Positions 11,858-22,758 are shown, counted from the stretch's first letter. The stretch: 28,056 bases of DNA from Rhizophlyctis rosea (GCA_027596075.1 JADGJC010000432.1:1-28056), one strand, 5' to 3'. Numbers and translations: made by a program. The notes: generated by a model not told the origin, from the sequence alone.

Positions 11858-12904
11858 ATGGCATCCACCGTATCAGCAGACGTCACTGAATATCGCGACC
11901 CTCCGGAGGAGGTCGAGGCGAAGATTGACCAAATTGCCAACCTGATCAAGAATGCAAAGTACATAGTTGGTTTCACTGGTGCAGGAATATCCACTAGGTA
12001 AGAGAAACATTCTATGCGAATCGGGCCATTCGTTGGTGGCTCTTGCTAGTCGGGTGCAGGTCAGTTCAGCTGTCTTTTTTTCCATCTTACTCACACACCC
12101 GCCTCTTCAGCGCCGGCATACCCGACTTCCGCGGCCCCCAAGGCTTCTGGACCCGTCGCGCCCAAAACTTACCCGCACCAAAACGCAGCACGCCTAACCC
12201 ACTTCCAACACCCACCCACATGGTCCTGCAGCACATGCTCACAATCGGCGTCATGAAGCATCTCATAAGTCAAAACACCGACGGCTTACATCTTCGTAGC
12301 GGTGTACCGAAAGACAGGATCTCAGAACTGCACGGAAACACGAATGTAGAAAGGTGTAGCAATGCGAAGTGTGGTGAGGAGTTTTGGAGACGGGGGAGAG
12401 TCAGAGTTGCTAAGGGTGTACATGATCATAAAGTGATTTCTGTGCCCGGTTGAGGGATCAATCTGTTGGCCTGCACATTTTAGAGTACTAACTAACATTT
12501 TTTGGCCCTTTGACCAGACCGGCCGCACCTGCCCCCGCTGCTCCTCCCCCCTCCACGACACAATCATAAACTTCAACGAATCTCTCGCACGGCACGCTCT
12601 TCAAAATGGCTTCCAATACTCACAAAACGCCGACCTAATTATCTGCCTCGGATCATCCCTCCGAGTCTCACCAGCATGTGACATGCCGCTGCTGGTCCAC
12701 CAGCGTAAGGGCAGGGTCGTCATCGTGAATCTGCAGGGCACGCCGTTGGATGGTATTGCTAGTGTGAGGGTTGGAGCGAGGATTGATGATGTCATGACAG
12801 GTGTCGCGCGGAGGTTGGGATGGGGTAAACAGTGGGAGTCGAGGGATGTTAGTGCGGGGTTGGAGAAGGAGACGCAAACGCGGGAGAGGCAGTTGGCTGG
12901 GTAG
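11858..12904 (+). CDS. Class IV (SIRT6/SIRT7-type) NAD-dependent protein deacylase
   Basis: Sirtuins remove acyl groups from lysines using NAD+; class IV members act mainly on chromatin in the nucleus. Three exons (11858-11997, 12111-12432, 12518-12904) give 282 residues. The introns (113 and 85 bp) use GTAAGA..CAG and GTGATT..CAG, and the second contains a perfect TACTAAC branch site at 12486-12492. Residues in order: GAGIST-S at 41-47 with SAGIPDFRGPQGFWT, typical of class IV; QNTDGLH at 101-107; catalytic His in LHGN (H121); zinc cysteines C129, C134, C159 and C162 (first pair spaced CxxxxC); NAD-contacting LGSS at 198-201; N225-LQGTPLD. The start is the first ATG in frame, 40 residues before the Rossmann motif. 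No long C-terminal tail is present, so it is shorter than human SIRT6/7. All catalytic residues are intact. Confidence 0.95.
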
Positions 12905-13239
12905 GGATGTGGGGCGGGCAGGCGGTGGATAAGGACTTGCATAGCATGAGTTGGTAACTCCTCGTAACACATTGATATAGCTTAACCTAGTCAATCCCAC
13001 CAGTCATGGTAAAAAGTCAAACTTCTTTGCATCCCATGCCTTAATCATACCAATATCAGGCAGGCTCCACTGGATCATCCATGATTATGCACGGCGTAAT
13101 GAGTAATGTACATTATGACTGCATCGATCCAAATTACATTCACAGCCCAGCAACTATATTCGCACACGGGGATGGATGTTATTGACATCTTTGCATCCTT
13201 GTATCTGTTGCCGTTGCGAAATGCCAAAAAAAAAAACAT

Positions 13240-13266
13240 AAGCCAGTGGTGCCGCAGCACTGGCTT
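13240..13266. repeat. Perfect 9-bp inverted repeat (hairpin)
   Basis: AAGCCAGTG at 13240-13248 and CACTGGCTT at 13258-13266 form a perfect stem around a 9-nt loop, just after an A run ending near 13236. No gene is adjacent to assign it a role. Confidence 0.6.
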
Positions 13267-15618
13267 CAACGAATCCTCGCATCGTTGATGAAATGAGGTT
13301 TCAATTGCTGCGTCAGTTGCAACGGGCTCCCAGAATAAGGTGGCAAGATCTGACTGAGCGCAACTGGACAAATTCTCACCTTGAACAAGTGCGGGCTAAT
13401 GGGTGCACAATCGTTCTCAGTTTTGTCATATATGTTTGTCTGCTTGACTGTATCAGGTGTTGCTTCCCAGTATCTTATTTTTCTCCCTCTGCAGTTCACT
13501 CATCCCATTGCCATCTCTTGACACAAACTTGAACAGACAGCCCGCCAGGAAGGCTTGAAACCATTGCTATTGACAATGATCAGTTGACCTTTGCAGAAGG
13601 ACTCTCTATTCAAAAGCAATGGCTTCGATCTCAGAATCTAAGCTGGCTGGTCGCTCAAGGCAAAAGTACGCAAAGCAAACCAATCATTATGTCAGTACAT
13701 ATAACAAGGCCGAACCATTGGTGCTGGACACGCCGTTGCCCGCACGCTACAATTGATGGTTATTTTGTAAGCTAAACAATATTTACTGGCAGAAAATTCC
13801 CAAACTCTTGTCGACTGGGGCCGATCATATTATGCCGCTTTCGGCTCGCAGAACGGCGCTTCTCTTTTGCACAACAGATTGAAAATCAACTTGCGATCAA
13901 CATCGATTGATGCTCCCAAGTACTGACAAATATCATGAAATCAAAGGCAAGCGCAAATCGAGATGGTTGCCGAGTTCTGGCATCATTCGCCCTAAAGCCA
14001 TGGTCAAGTCACATTGTATTGTTGCTATGATTGGATCTCACAATGGACAACCTTCACTACCAAAGCTTGTAAGCCCTGGTTGGTGTAATCCACATATGCC
14101 TCGCTATGCTTCTTTTTTATTGCCCAAGTTTGAGAGCATCGATGTAAAGTCTGCAATTATCACTCGTTGGGCTGAGGTAACTCCTGGTTGTCGTAGAGAT
14201 GCATCCCATCACCTGATGTATTAAACAAGTCTATTGTACTTCATTTGTAGAGGCGCCTGTTCTTATCTCCCACCATGAGGATAAAGTTGTCGGAAGTAAA
14301 ACATTGCCTTGAGGTTGAGCTCCCAATTGGCGTTACAACCTAAGTGATAAGAAGTCCTGTACTGCGGTGTGGGCTGCTGCTCAATTTGCAAAAATGATTC
14401 GAGATGAACGAATGGTCCAGGAGGGAGCGGCAAACGTGACGCTGCCTGCTCAGACCGTTCAAGTCGGCTAGGCGCAGCTGCCATCTTATCTCATCTTTTG
14501 CCGTCTCCCACGCGCTGCGGCAGGTCTCCCCTTGTCCTCGGTCCGGATGCCTTGGGTGAGTGCCACAGTATATCATATGTATGCGCGTTGATGATCAACG
14601 GCAATGAGAGCGATGTCGGCGGCATGTCCCATATTCTGTGACTAAAAGGTTGTTTTGTGTTTCTTTACACACGGTTCCATGACATTTGAATCCCTGAAGT
14701 GGTATACAATTCTCAATCAGGGCGCGCGCTGCAAAAACAAAGCACAGGAATTTCCTCAGAGACAATCCTGAGCCGTTTGCGGTACCCGAGGGACAGGCCA
14801 TAAGAATGGCTTGTATATTGGGGAATGAAATTTGCTTTGATGGTTAAATCAACGGGGGAGTGAGCAAAGCTCGACTTGATCATCCTCCAACTCCCGAGGG
14901 TGAGTAGCCCGGGTTTTGTTCGTTGTACCGATGACTTATGGAACAAATCAATAATGATTGGATGACATGGCATGCTTCGTCATGTTGGGTTCAGGAATTT
15001 CAAGTCGAGCGCTTATCGTTTGGTTCGTACAGTTCTTGCAGACATGTCGAATCAACACAAACAATGTTTGTCATGCACCAGAAAAAAGCAATAGCAAACA
15101 CGTCCCATCGCTCCATGCTCCATCGAGCTGGACAGCCGACTTCCACATCAAGAGTTCACATTTTCAAGTGACATTGACGGGCGCAGCTGCAAGCAGTTCC
15201 TCAAATATGGTTGGCGGAAGTGCCGTGCCTATGTCCGTCTCAGTGCTGGTAGACGGTGAGGAACTGTTACGTCAGAAATGAAGCCATGGCTGATTGGTTG
15301 CGTACCGGTCTCGATGTCACCGTGATAGACGTGTCTTGGTACACAAAACATGACTATGCACTTGACACCTGTCAGACTTATTCTGCAATTGGGTTGCAGT
15401 TGACAAAAACACTGTATGGCTCCGAGAGAAGTCGAAGGATAAGAAGGGCCAGACGCTCGGTTGGCTGTTACGTCTTCTTCTTGCGTGTAATCAATACTAG
15501 CAATAGGGGAGGACGATTGGGAGCTAACATCGCGCGCTCACCTGAATTTGAATAATATGAAAACGAGGCTTGGTTTCTACTGTTCCTGCTGATTCAAAGT
15601 CACTCGGCCCCTCTCCAG

Positions 15619-15649
15619 TTGGACCCTCTCCACTACGTGTGGGGTCCAA
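15619..15649. repeat. Perfect 8-bp inverted repeat (hairpin)
   Basis: TTGGACCC at 15619-15626 pairs with GGGTCCAA at 15642-15649; inside the 15-nt loop CAC/GTG can pair further. It is followed by two GATCCCCC repeats at about 15651 and 15668. Function unknown. Confidence 0.5.
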
Positions 15650-16760
15650 AGATCCCCCACGCATGGCGATCCCCCTTTTTCTATAACGAAGTTTTCAGAC
15701 CGTCCCGGCAGAAGTGCTGGACACTCAGAGCTTGAAGGTACGAACGAGCGCACAATGTCAATACTCAGATCGAAGTTGGTGTTCCGAATTTCCGAAACGT
15801 GGAACTATAGGTTCGACCAGTGGCAAGCAGCTGTTTTTGAACGTGAAGCTGCAGCAGACGAGAAACAGCCAACCATCTCAGCCGCCCCATCTGTCGGATT
15901 GCCAAGACTTATTGAAGCTTGCATCGAACTCATTTGGACTGGGGACTTCTTTCACTTCAGAGATCGTAATCAAAATATTACATACAATGGACCCGTGGTA
16001 CGCGCCTTCAAGTTGTAACTTGCAGTGATGCCGATTAATCGCGATATTACATCATTCGACAGGCGACATCGCGCATATGTTGGGGCACCTTGATGCCAGC
16101 CCGTCTATATCAGACGATGGTTATTGCCGCTCCTCAAAATGAACGAGCCCCGAATTGAGCCCTATTTGTGCAGTTGCGTTTGTCTAAATGGCATCATGAT
16201 TTCAGAGTGGCTACGACATGCTCAGACCAAAATTTGTGTGTTATTGAAGTTCTGTACATTATTGAGGTTGTTTGATCAATCATAAGATTCTACCTCACAA
16301 TGCAACAGCTATATGGGACCGTTTGCAATTCACTCTAGATTAGACTAACATTGTGAAAAAGGCATCACTTGAATCATGATATGCGGAACAGCCCGCCCGC
16401 GCAATCTGGAATGAACCAAGCAGACCGACATGTTGCGCGTAGTGAGCACCGCGGTTGAGTGTCTCTGATGGAGTTGGGATGTTGAGCATGAGTATCAGTT
16501 GGCTTGATTTGGAGTATTGAGGTTGCCTATCGTTGAAAATTACAATGAGTTCCTAGGTGGCGTAACCGCTCGAAGCAACCCCACTACAGTCAAGAAGTCC
16601 GCAATCAATGTGAGAGTATAAGTTGAGGAGAGTGTCGAAAATTGCCCCTGTCAGTTATGATTTTATCCGAAATGCTGCGGCTGCTGCCAGTGGGTCGCAG
16701 GAGTTTATCAGCCGGGCCGTCAGTGGCGCATGCTTTCATCAGCATTGACGTCCTGTCTAC

Positions 16761-17203
16761 GGGGTTGGAAACTCTCTCCTAATGGGTTAATGGCCTTAAT
16801 GGCGGTACTAATGGCTTTAATGGCCCGCACTAATGGCCCTAATGGCCTTGATCAGTGGCTTTTCTTTATATGATTGGTGATCGATCAAGTGATCCCTACT
16901 GATTGGAACAGCCTGTTCTGACTGGTTCAGTTTGTTTGTAGCTTGTGGCCTTCATTGTGCAAGGTTGTAGGTCGAAACAGTGAACACTGTTCGCGTTTTG
17001 CACTGCGATGACCCAAAATGTTCATGTTTTGTACTGAGGAGACCCAAAGTGGTCACTCTCGGTAATGGCCTTAATGGCCGTAATGGCCTAATGGCTGTAA
17101 TGGCCGTTAATGGCCCGGTAAATAATGGCCCCAATGGCCTAATGGCACTAATGGCGGTAATGGCGGTAATGGCCTTAATGGCCGGAGAGAGTTTCCAAAC
17201 CCC
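16761..17203 (+). mobile_element. Non-autonomous TIR element with GGCCATTA arrays, copy 2 (443 bp)
   Basis: Same element as at 10642-11040 but inverted. The left terminal repeat GGGGTTGGAAACTCTCTCC is at 16761-16779; the right end at 17184-17203 carries one extra A (CCAAACCCC). The left array has about 7 TAATGGCC-type units and the right array about 13, against 8 in copy 1. That difference of five units accounts for the 44-bp length difference. The core differs from copy 1 at only a few positions, including the palindrome AACAGTG-AA-CACTGTT (16976-16991), so the two copies are recent relatives. An open frame at 16980-17384 runs from the core through the array into unique DNA; it is not a credible gene. 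No clear target-site duplication flanks the ends. Confidence 0.85.
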
Positions 17204-17508
17204 TGCAGTATATTCTCCAAGTTATCATGGTGCGGGGGAGTGGACGCATACCTCGAATAAGTCGAATGGTGCAAAGAGTCCATCATTTGATCTTTTCATT
17301 GTGACAGTGATTCTTCCCGGAACCATTATGATTCCACTAACCACCACGCACAAGTACCACCTAAATCACCTTTCAGCCATATAATGATGTACATTATCAT
17401 CCTTATCATTATATGTGGAGACCTATGTTTTATCCAAGATGCCCATAACAGCAACGACGACCCATTAGCGTGCAAAGTCGGCAGCCATAACGCCGCGATC
17501 CCGTCCGT
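17204..17508. other. Intergenic region downstream of the WWK-repeat gene
   Basis: Lies between the second element and the 3' end of the minus-strand repeat gene. No gene, tRNA or clear polyadenylation signal was recognised. Confidence 0.5.
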
Positions 17509-17829
17509 TCACCGCAATGTTCTGTTGACAAGGTATGATTCTGTTAGTGAGAAGATTCCCAAGTACGCTAAAACCACATCTTTTCTGCTGCTGCCGCCAG
17601 AAAGAGAAGCAGAAAACAAAACCACCCACCCAACTTCACCGAAGAATGGCTCCCAACATTTTGTAACTCTCTCACTCCAGTTCCACCTCGGTCTAAAGAC
17701 ATGGTCCCAACACTTCATTGGTAACCCGGAGCGTTTCCACCATTCAAGCACCTCCAACTGATCACGGTAGCTGGCCCAGGACATGGCGTCGGAAGAATAT
17801 AAAAGTTCGACTTTGCTTTCGTCTTTCCA
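17509..17829 (-). pseudogene. Out-of-frame 3' continuation of the WWK-repeat gene
   Basis: Immediately after the broken DWWK motif the minus strand stays open in the next frame and continues the upstream repeat. It reads WKDESKVELLYSSDAMSWAS and then LEVLEWWKRSG, a further complete WWK motif. The frame stays open to a stop at about 17509, ending in a tail without repeats. The agreement of repeat register on both sides of one missing base argues for a recent single-base deletion or a sequencing/assembly error, not a natural gene end. Confidence 0.75.
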
Positions 17830-19144
17830 CAGTCTAAGATGTCGATACGACCGTGGAGGCTGGCGTAGTCGATGGAGTCGATGGAGTATCGGAGGTCGAG
17901 GCCGGATTGGCCCCACCATTGGAGGATGTTGAGGTTACCCGACCAGCAAGCTTCGTCTAGGGCGTTTTCGGTCCATTTCAGAGGGATGCAACTTGTTCTC
18001 CACCATTCTAGTTCGGCAACCCGTCCCTCCTTTGCAGCTCGGTCCATTGCTTCTTCTGTATACTTCATTTCTAGCCCACTTTGCTTCCACCATTCTAACA
18101 CGTTCACGCCGCCGCCCCGACACATCCAAGCTATGGCATACTTGGAATACTTTAGTTCCAAACCACTTTCCTTCCACCACTGCAACCCGGCAACGTGCCC
18201 GTTATTGCTTGCTCCATTGATAGCTGCCTCCGAGTATTTCAGTTCAAACCCACTCCCTTTCCACCAGTCTAATACCTGGATGAACCCGCGCGCACTCGCA
18301 TTATCCATTGCAGCTGTTGTGTACCGAAATTCCAAACCGCTATCTTTCCACCACTGCAATACGTCAATCGTATTCTCCCTGCCGCCATGATTACTAGCAT
18401 AATCAATCCCGAACGATGACCATTCCAATTCACTACCGTGCTCCTTCCACCAAGTCAATGTTGCCACATCCCCGGCACTGCTTGCGTGGTCCATTGTAAA
18501 GTATGTCGGCTGGAGAGTGAGTCCACTGTTCCCCCACCAGTCGATCACTGCGATGTTCTGAGATTCGGTGGCTTTAGCGATTGGGTTTCTGTAAGAGGAG
18601 CGATCGCATTGTCTATTGGTCAGCCAGTTGGACATGGGGCAATAGACCAATAGTTTACTCCTTACATGAAAGTGAGTTTGCGCACTTTTAGTGGACTTTG
18701 GTACTTCCACCATTCCAGAACCTCGACATGTAAGCAATCTTTCATGGCTTTGAGACCCCATTTAATTCTCAGATTACTCCGTTTCCACCATTCCAAGACG
18801 TCAATGTGGCCGTTGTTACTGGCTGTAATTAGTGCCCGTTGTGTGTACACGAGTGTCCGTCCCTTCTTCTTGCGTTTCCATTCCATCCACCATTGCAAGA
18901 GGTCTGTCTGACCCTTTGCGGAGGCGTTGTCCATGGAAGCAGCGAGAATAAGGGGAATGGCAAGGTCGCGGACGACGGAGTCGCCGTTGAGGACGTGTAT
19001 GATGACTCCGAGTTTGAAGGACTCTCCAGGGGGTAGGTAGAGAAGGATCGGAGTTATGAGTTCTATGGGAAGGTCAAACATCATCAGCGGAATGCGATAG
19101 GCGGGATAGCCGGAGTCATCGGAATTGGACAACCAATATATCAA
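17715..19144 (-). CDS. F-box-like protein with ankyrin-like WWK repeats (probable 3' frameshift)
   Basis: Two exons on the minus strand (19144-18666 and 18588-17715) encode 450 residues. The 77-bp intron (GTAAGG..TTACAG) removes an in-frame stop and restores the repeat pattern. The N-terminus has an F-box-like stretch LPIELITPILLYLPPGESF; two later in-frame Met codons (19084, 19081) sit just before it and may be the true start. Then come eleven copies of a repeat ending in a WW motif (usually WWKxSG). Its common period is 29 residues, with the pattern AxxxASxxGHxxxLxWWKxSGLxLKYS, which looks like a shortened ankyrin repeat. A role as substrate receptor or protein-binding scaffold is inferred from family analogy. 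Near 17829/17830 the motif DWWK reads GAC-TG-TGG-AAA, one base short. Past it, another frame continues the repeat (WASYRDQLEVLEWWKRSG) to a stop near 17509, while the printed frame runs into unrelated sequence and stops at 17715. Confidence 0.85.
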
Positions 19145-19975
19145 AGTGAAAGCAACGAGAATGAAGAAGACTAGAAGGCAAATTACAAGAAGTTCAAAGG
19201 AAAGTTAGGCATCAAGCAGTGAAAAGCCACAAATCTCGGAGTCCGTGTCCCGGTCACGTGCCAAATCCCCAAATCTCGCTTACTTCCGCTGGTGTTCAGA
19301 TACCGGGGCACAGCCATGCAAGTGTCCTTAGAACGGGCTCGGCTGATGAATGTGTCAATCTTGAGGGCGGCACAGTGATTTGAAACGCGTCTCTGATTGG
19401 TGGCCAGTTGTGTGTTTGGGTATTTTGTGTGAGTAAGGTGACGATGGGCATTTACGACTTCTACGCAGCGCTTGACACAGGGAAGTGACTCTGTCGCTAC
19501 GTACCGCGAGTTCCAACGCATTTCACGTTCGTGGGCTGTGTTGTGAAAGTCAAGTTTCACCGAGCAGTCCGAGGCAGCCGTCGTCCATCTTGCCGGACCT
19601 CAACCTCGGAGAATCCGCTCGCCGTTTGTGAAAGTGCATCGCCTGCGGGTAACTTGAGTTGCGGTTTCTGCGTGACGCGTTGTCGGAAATCCGGTGGTCG
19701 TTGTGTTCCGTGCCGGCACCGGAGCTAATAAAGATGAATCACGAATTCACCCATATCAAGTTTGGCTTGTGTGCTTTTACCCATTCGGATAATATGCAAA
19801 CACGCCGCCATCATCCGGGATGCTTACTAATGTGTACACAAATGAAACGTCTTCGTTATTTACTCCGAGAGAGCTCCGGGCCCATTTTTCCATATAAATC
19901 GCCCTGCCTCGCGTCGCCCTCGTCCATCGTCATTGTTGGCTTTCAGATTCTTCCTTCGTCCATTACTGATTCAAG
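19145..19975. other. Divergent intergenic region between WWK-repeat and glycosyltransferase genes
   Basis: The two genes point away from each other, so this 831-bp interval should hold both promoters. A CACGTG palindrome (E-box type) lies at 19255-19260 and a TATA box serves the right-hand gene. Frames at 19183-19560 (minus) and 19659-19979 (plus) have no recognisable content. Confidence 0.55.
19893..19899 (+). promoter_or_regulatory. TATA box of the glycosyltransferase gene
   Basis: TATAAAT lies 77 bp upstream of the ATG at 19976, followed by a pyrimidine-rich C/T stretch typical of fungal transcription start regions. Confidence 0.6.
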
Positions 19976-21809
19976 ATGAAGCATCCAAAATTGATCTTCG
20001 GATCCCTTTCGATTCTGGTCACTCTTTCCCTTTTGACTTTCATTTTACCAGCTGCCAATGCCCTCAAAATCGCCTTCGCGTCAGTCCCATTTCGCGGCCA
20101 CTTCACTGCTCCTCTTCGTCTTGCGGAAACTCTACATGAACGGGGCCATACAGTGATTTGGATTGGGCCGGAACATACGAGGTCTTGGGTGGAGTCGGGG
20201 CATCCGGAGATCTTGTATCAATCTACGGGTATGCAGCCGCTTTGGGAGGAGCATCAGGAGTTGTTGAAGGGTGAGTGCTATTGACAGCGTTGACGATGAC
20301 GCACACATTGGTGTTTCACGGTTTATCACGTTTTGTAATTGATGAGGCGGACTGATCTTCCTTGATCTCCATTAACTCGTTCCATGTGCCCATATGTACT
20401 ACATAGACATGACAAACACGTCCCTAACTCGCCTTCTCCCAACCCTCTTTGGCATCATGGCCGAAACTCACGCATCCCTCCTTCCGCCCACCCTCACCGC
20501 ACTCAACGATCTCCGTCCCGATATTCTCGTTTGCGATGGTCTTTCCCCCTTCTGCCTCCAAGCTGCCCGTCAACTCAACCTGAAGCTCGTCGTCCTCTGG
20601 GCCTCCATCACCGCCGGCATCCCGGACCTTCCCGGCGCGATCCATCCTAGCCCGATGTTGGGCGTCATGGGAAGTGGAATGAAACCTGGTGGCGGGTTGG
20701 TCAGCCGTCTCAAGATGATGCTGGCGTTTGAGATTAAACAGATTGCGGGGTGGTATGGGAATTCGCTTATCAGGAGGGAGAATAGGAAATTGGGATACGC
20801 GACGCTTGTTGACGCGTTTGGGGCTGATCATTTGTTGGAGGAACTTGTCGTCAGTTGGACGGCACCCCCTTTCGATGCGCCGAGAATGATGCCGCCGCTT
20901 TTGAAATTGGTTGGACCGTTGGTGAATGAGCATGTGCCGGAGTTGGACGCGAAGTTTACGGATTTTATTGGCGAGCATAACATCATTGTCGTCAGTTTCG
21001 GAACTACGATCAACCTCCACACCGAATACTTCACCTCCCTCCGCAACACACTCGAAACTATCGCCAAAACTCAAAACCTCAAAATCATCTGGGCTTTGTC
21101 TAAAACCCAATCCAGTTTCCTCCCACCTACCATCGACCCCTTCACCATCCCCTCCGCGGATCCGACTATAGCTTATAACACAAACCACACAGTCCTCTAC
21201 ACCCGCTGGGCACCCCAGCTCTCCCTCCTCGCCCACCCAAACACAACCCTCTTCATCTCCCATAGCGGATGTAACGGCGTCCACGAAAGTCTTTACTTCT
21301 CTGTTCCTGTTCTCGGCATCCCGACCGCTGCGGATCATCATGATGTTTGTGCGCGGTTGGAGAGTGTGAAGGCTGGGGAGTGTGTGGGGTTGGGGGATTT
21401 GAGGACGGGGAAGTTTAGGGAGGTTTTGGTGGGGATGCTTGCAGAGGAGGAGGAGGTTTATAGGAGGAATGTGCAGAGGGTTGCGAGGATGTTTAGGGAT
21501 GCTGGGGGGGTTGTGGAGGCGGCGAAGTGGGTTGAGTGGAGGGGGAGGCAGGAGGGGTTGGAGGCTTGGAGTGTTAGTGGGTATGTGAGGGAGCCGTGGT
21601 GGAGGTGGTATTATTTGGATGTTTTGATGGTGGAGTGTTTGGTTGTGGGCGGTTTGGTGTGGGTTGGGCGTCAGGTATGGATGGTTGTGAGAAGGTCTAG
21701 ATCTAAGGCGAAGGAGGGGCAGCAAAGGCGAGTGTTTGACAAGAAGGGAAAGACGGGGAAGGCCGAAGCGGATGAGGCGGTTCCTTTGACATCTGAGAAG
21801 GAGATGTGA
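19976..21809 (+). CDS. Membrane-bound UDP-glycosyltransferase (GT1 family)
   Basis: Transfers a sugar from a UDP-sugar to a small lipophilic acceptor, probably on the lumenal side of the ER as in animal-type UGTs. Exons 19976-20270 and 20407-21809 encode 565 residues. The 136-bp intron uses GTGAGT..ATAG and splits an Asp codon. Residues 1-29 form a signal peptide (hydrophobic LSILVTLSLLTFILPAANA). His42 in VPFRGHF is the likely catalytic base. The C-terminal UDP-binding signature starts at about 365 (RWAPQ), with LFISHSGCNGVHES around His384 and then PVLGIP. A transmembrane helix at about 502-524 is followed by a basic tail (RRSRSKAK), matching a type I ER membrane UGT. The start is the only ATG before the signal peptide. 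The length fits the family. The acceptor and the exact UDP-sugar cannot be read from sequence. The composition of exon 2 alternates between C-rich and G-rich blocks. Confidence 0.93.
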
Positions 21810-22758
21810 GCCTTTCAGTGTTAGCTACTGTACTAGTCATTGCGCGAAAATATATGCTGCCATTCACTTTATAGTCACTTCTGCCGTCATGTGTCAATAA
21901 AACATTTGTTTCCCGGAAAACTTTTTGAACAACATCGCACCCAACATTACGTTAACTCACTCAGATGGCCCGGCCCTATCATTCAAGATCGTGTGCTCCA
22001 TACTCTGCATGGATTCATGAAGCCATTGAATTGATATATCCGTGCACAGCATCTGTCCTCTTTGGAAACAGAGTGCTGGCACAGACATTCGCCGCCGGCT
22101 TCTGAGACCCTGGCGAAATTCTTGTGCAACCAAATTTTGACAAGGTCGCTGAAGTTTGACAGGTCAGGGGCCAACAGGGATACACTCCGCAGTTTCGTTG
22201 CAAAGCTTGTCTCGGACTCCTTTCCCTTCTCAGTCTCGACGACCGGGAACGAGACACGGAGCAGTCTCATATTTGGCGCTCTTATCTGAATTCCCCAGTG
22301 AATGAATTCATCAGCTAGCACTCCCATTCACTCCATTCCCAGTCTTTTTCGTAAGGTCTAGCGAAACTCGAACCGCAACCATAAACTTAAAAGAGCTGTT
22401 GTTCTGTTGCAGCCTTTTGTCTATATCATATTGTCCTGCGTTGACCTGGTACGTTGCTGCTCGCACTTGAAGTGAATGATATGTCGCTGTTGTTTTCTCC
22501 GAAACGTGTTTACTAGTTGTCGATTTCCGAACCCAGCTCCTACAGGCGAACTGCACATACGGCTCATACGTTTTATAGGTGAAATCAAGCAGCAGCAGCG
22601 AAAAAGGCCCTTGACCATCACATAGCGCACATACCAGTAAGTAGTATCTCCAATACAATTGTTGGAGGTGCCTTACCAGATGTTCCTCGATTGTACTCAC
22701 ACACCCCTCTCAACCAGCTGTCAACTCCGCGCATAGACGTTCACATCGCCCAACCAAC
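21810..22758. other. Intergenic region between glycosyltransferase and RING-like genes
   Basis: Contains the polyadenylation signal of the upstream gene and the promoter of the downstream gene. A minus-strand frame at 22311-22700 (129 codons) and a plus frame at 22062-22289 show no recognisable domain; I do not call them genes. No clear TATA box was found near 22759. Confidence 0.5.
21896..21901 (+). terminator. Polyadenylation signal of the glycosyltransferase gene
   Basis: AATAAA lies 87 bp after the stop codon, the expected place for a fungal 3' end signal. Confidence 0.6.

Larger units (their letters stand above)
12905..16760. other. Gene-free region between sirtuin gene and second inverted-repeat element
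   Basis: Nothing intact is recognised over 3.9 kb. Moderately long frames occur at 13907-14224, 14958-15281 and 15755-16018 (plus). The last contains KQPTISAAPSVGLPRLIEAC, which looks protein-like but matches no family I know. Two hairpins stand out: 13240-13266 and 15619-15649. An 11-base A run precedes the first. The strong exon-type C/G pattern is missing, so most of this is probably non-coding or decayed. Confidence 0.5.

Noticed and set aside
17872..18390. 172-codon plus-strand frame with repeated FHHSNT-like motifs
   Set aside because: This is the antisense image of the WWK repeats.
20424..21725. 433-codon open frame on the minus strand
   Set aside because: It is antisense to the UDP-glycosyltransferase and exists because third-position C/G choice leaves few stops; its product is Pro/His/Leu-rich and without domains.
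22355..22385. tRNA-like B box (GGTTCGAGTTT on minus)
   Set aside because: The T arm does not pair and no acceptor or anticodon stem can be built.
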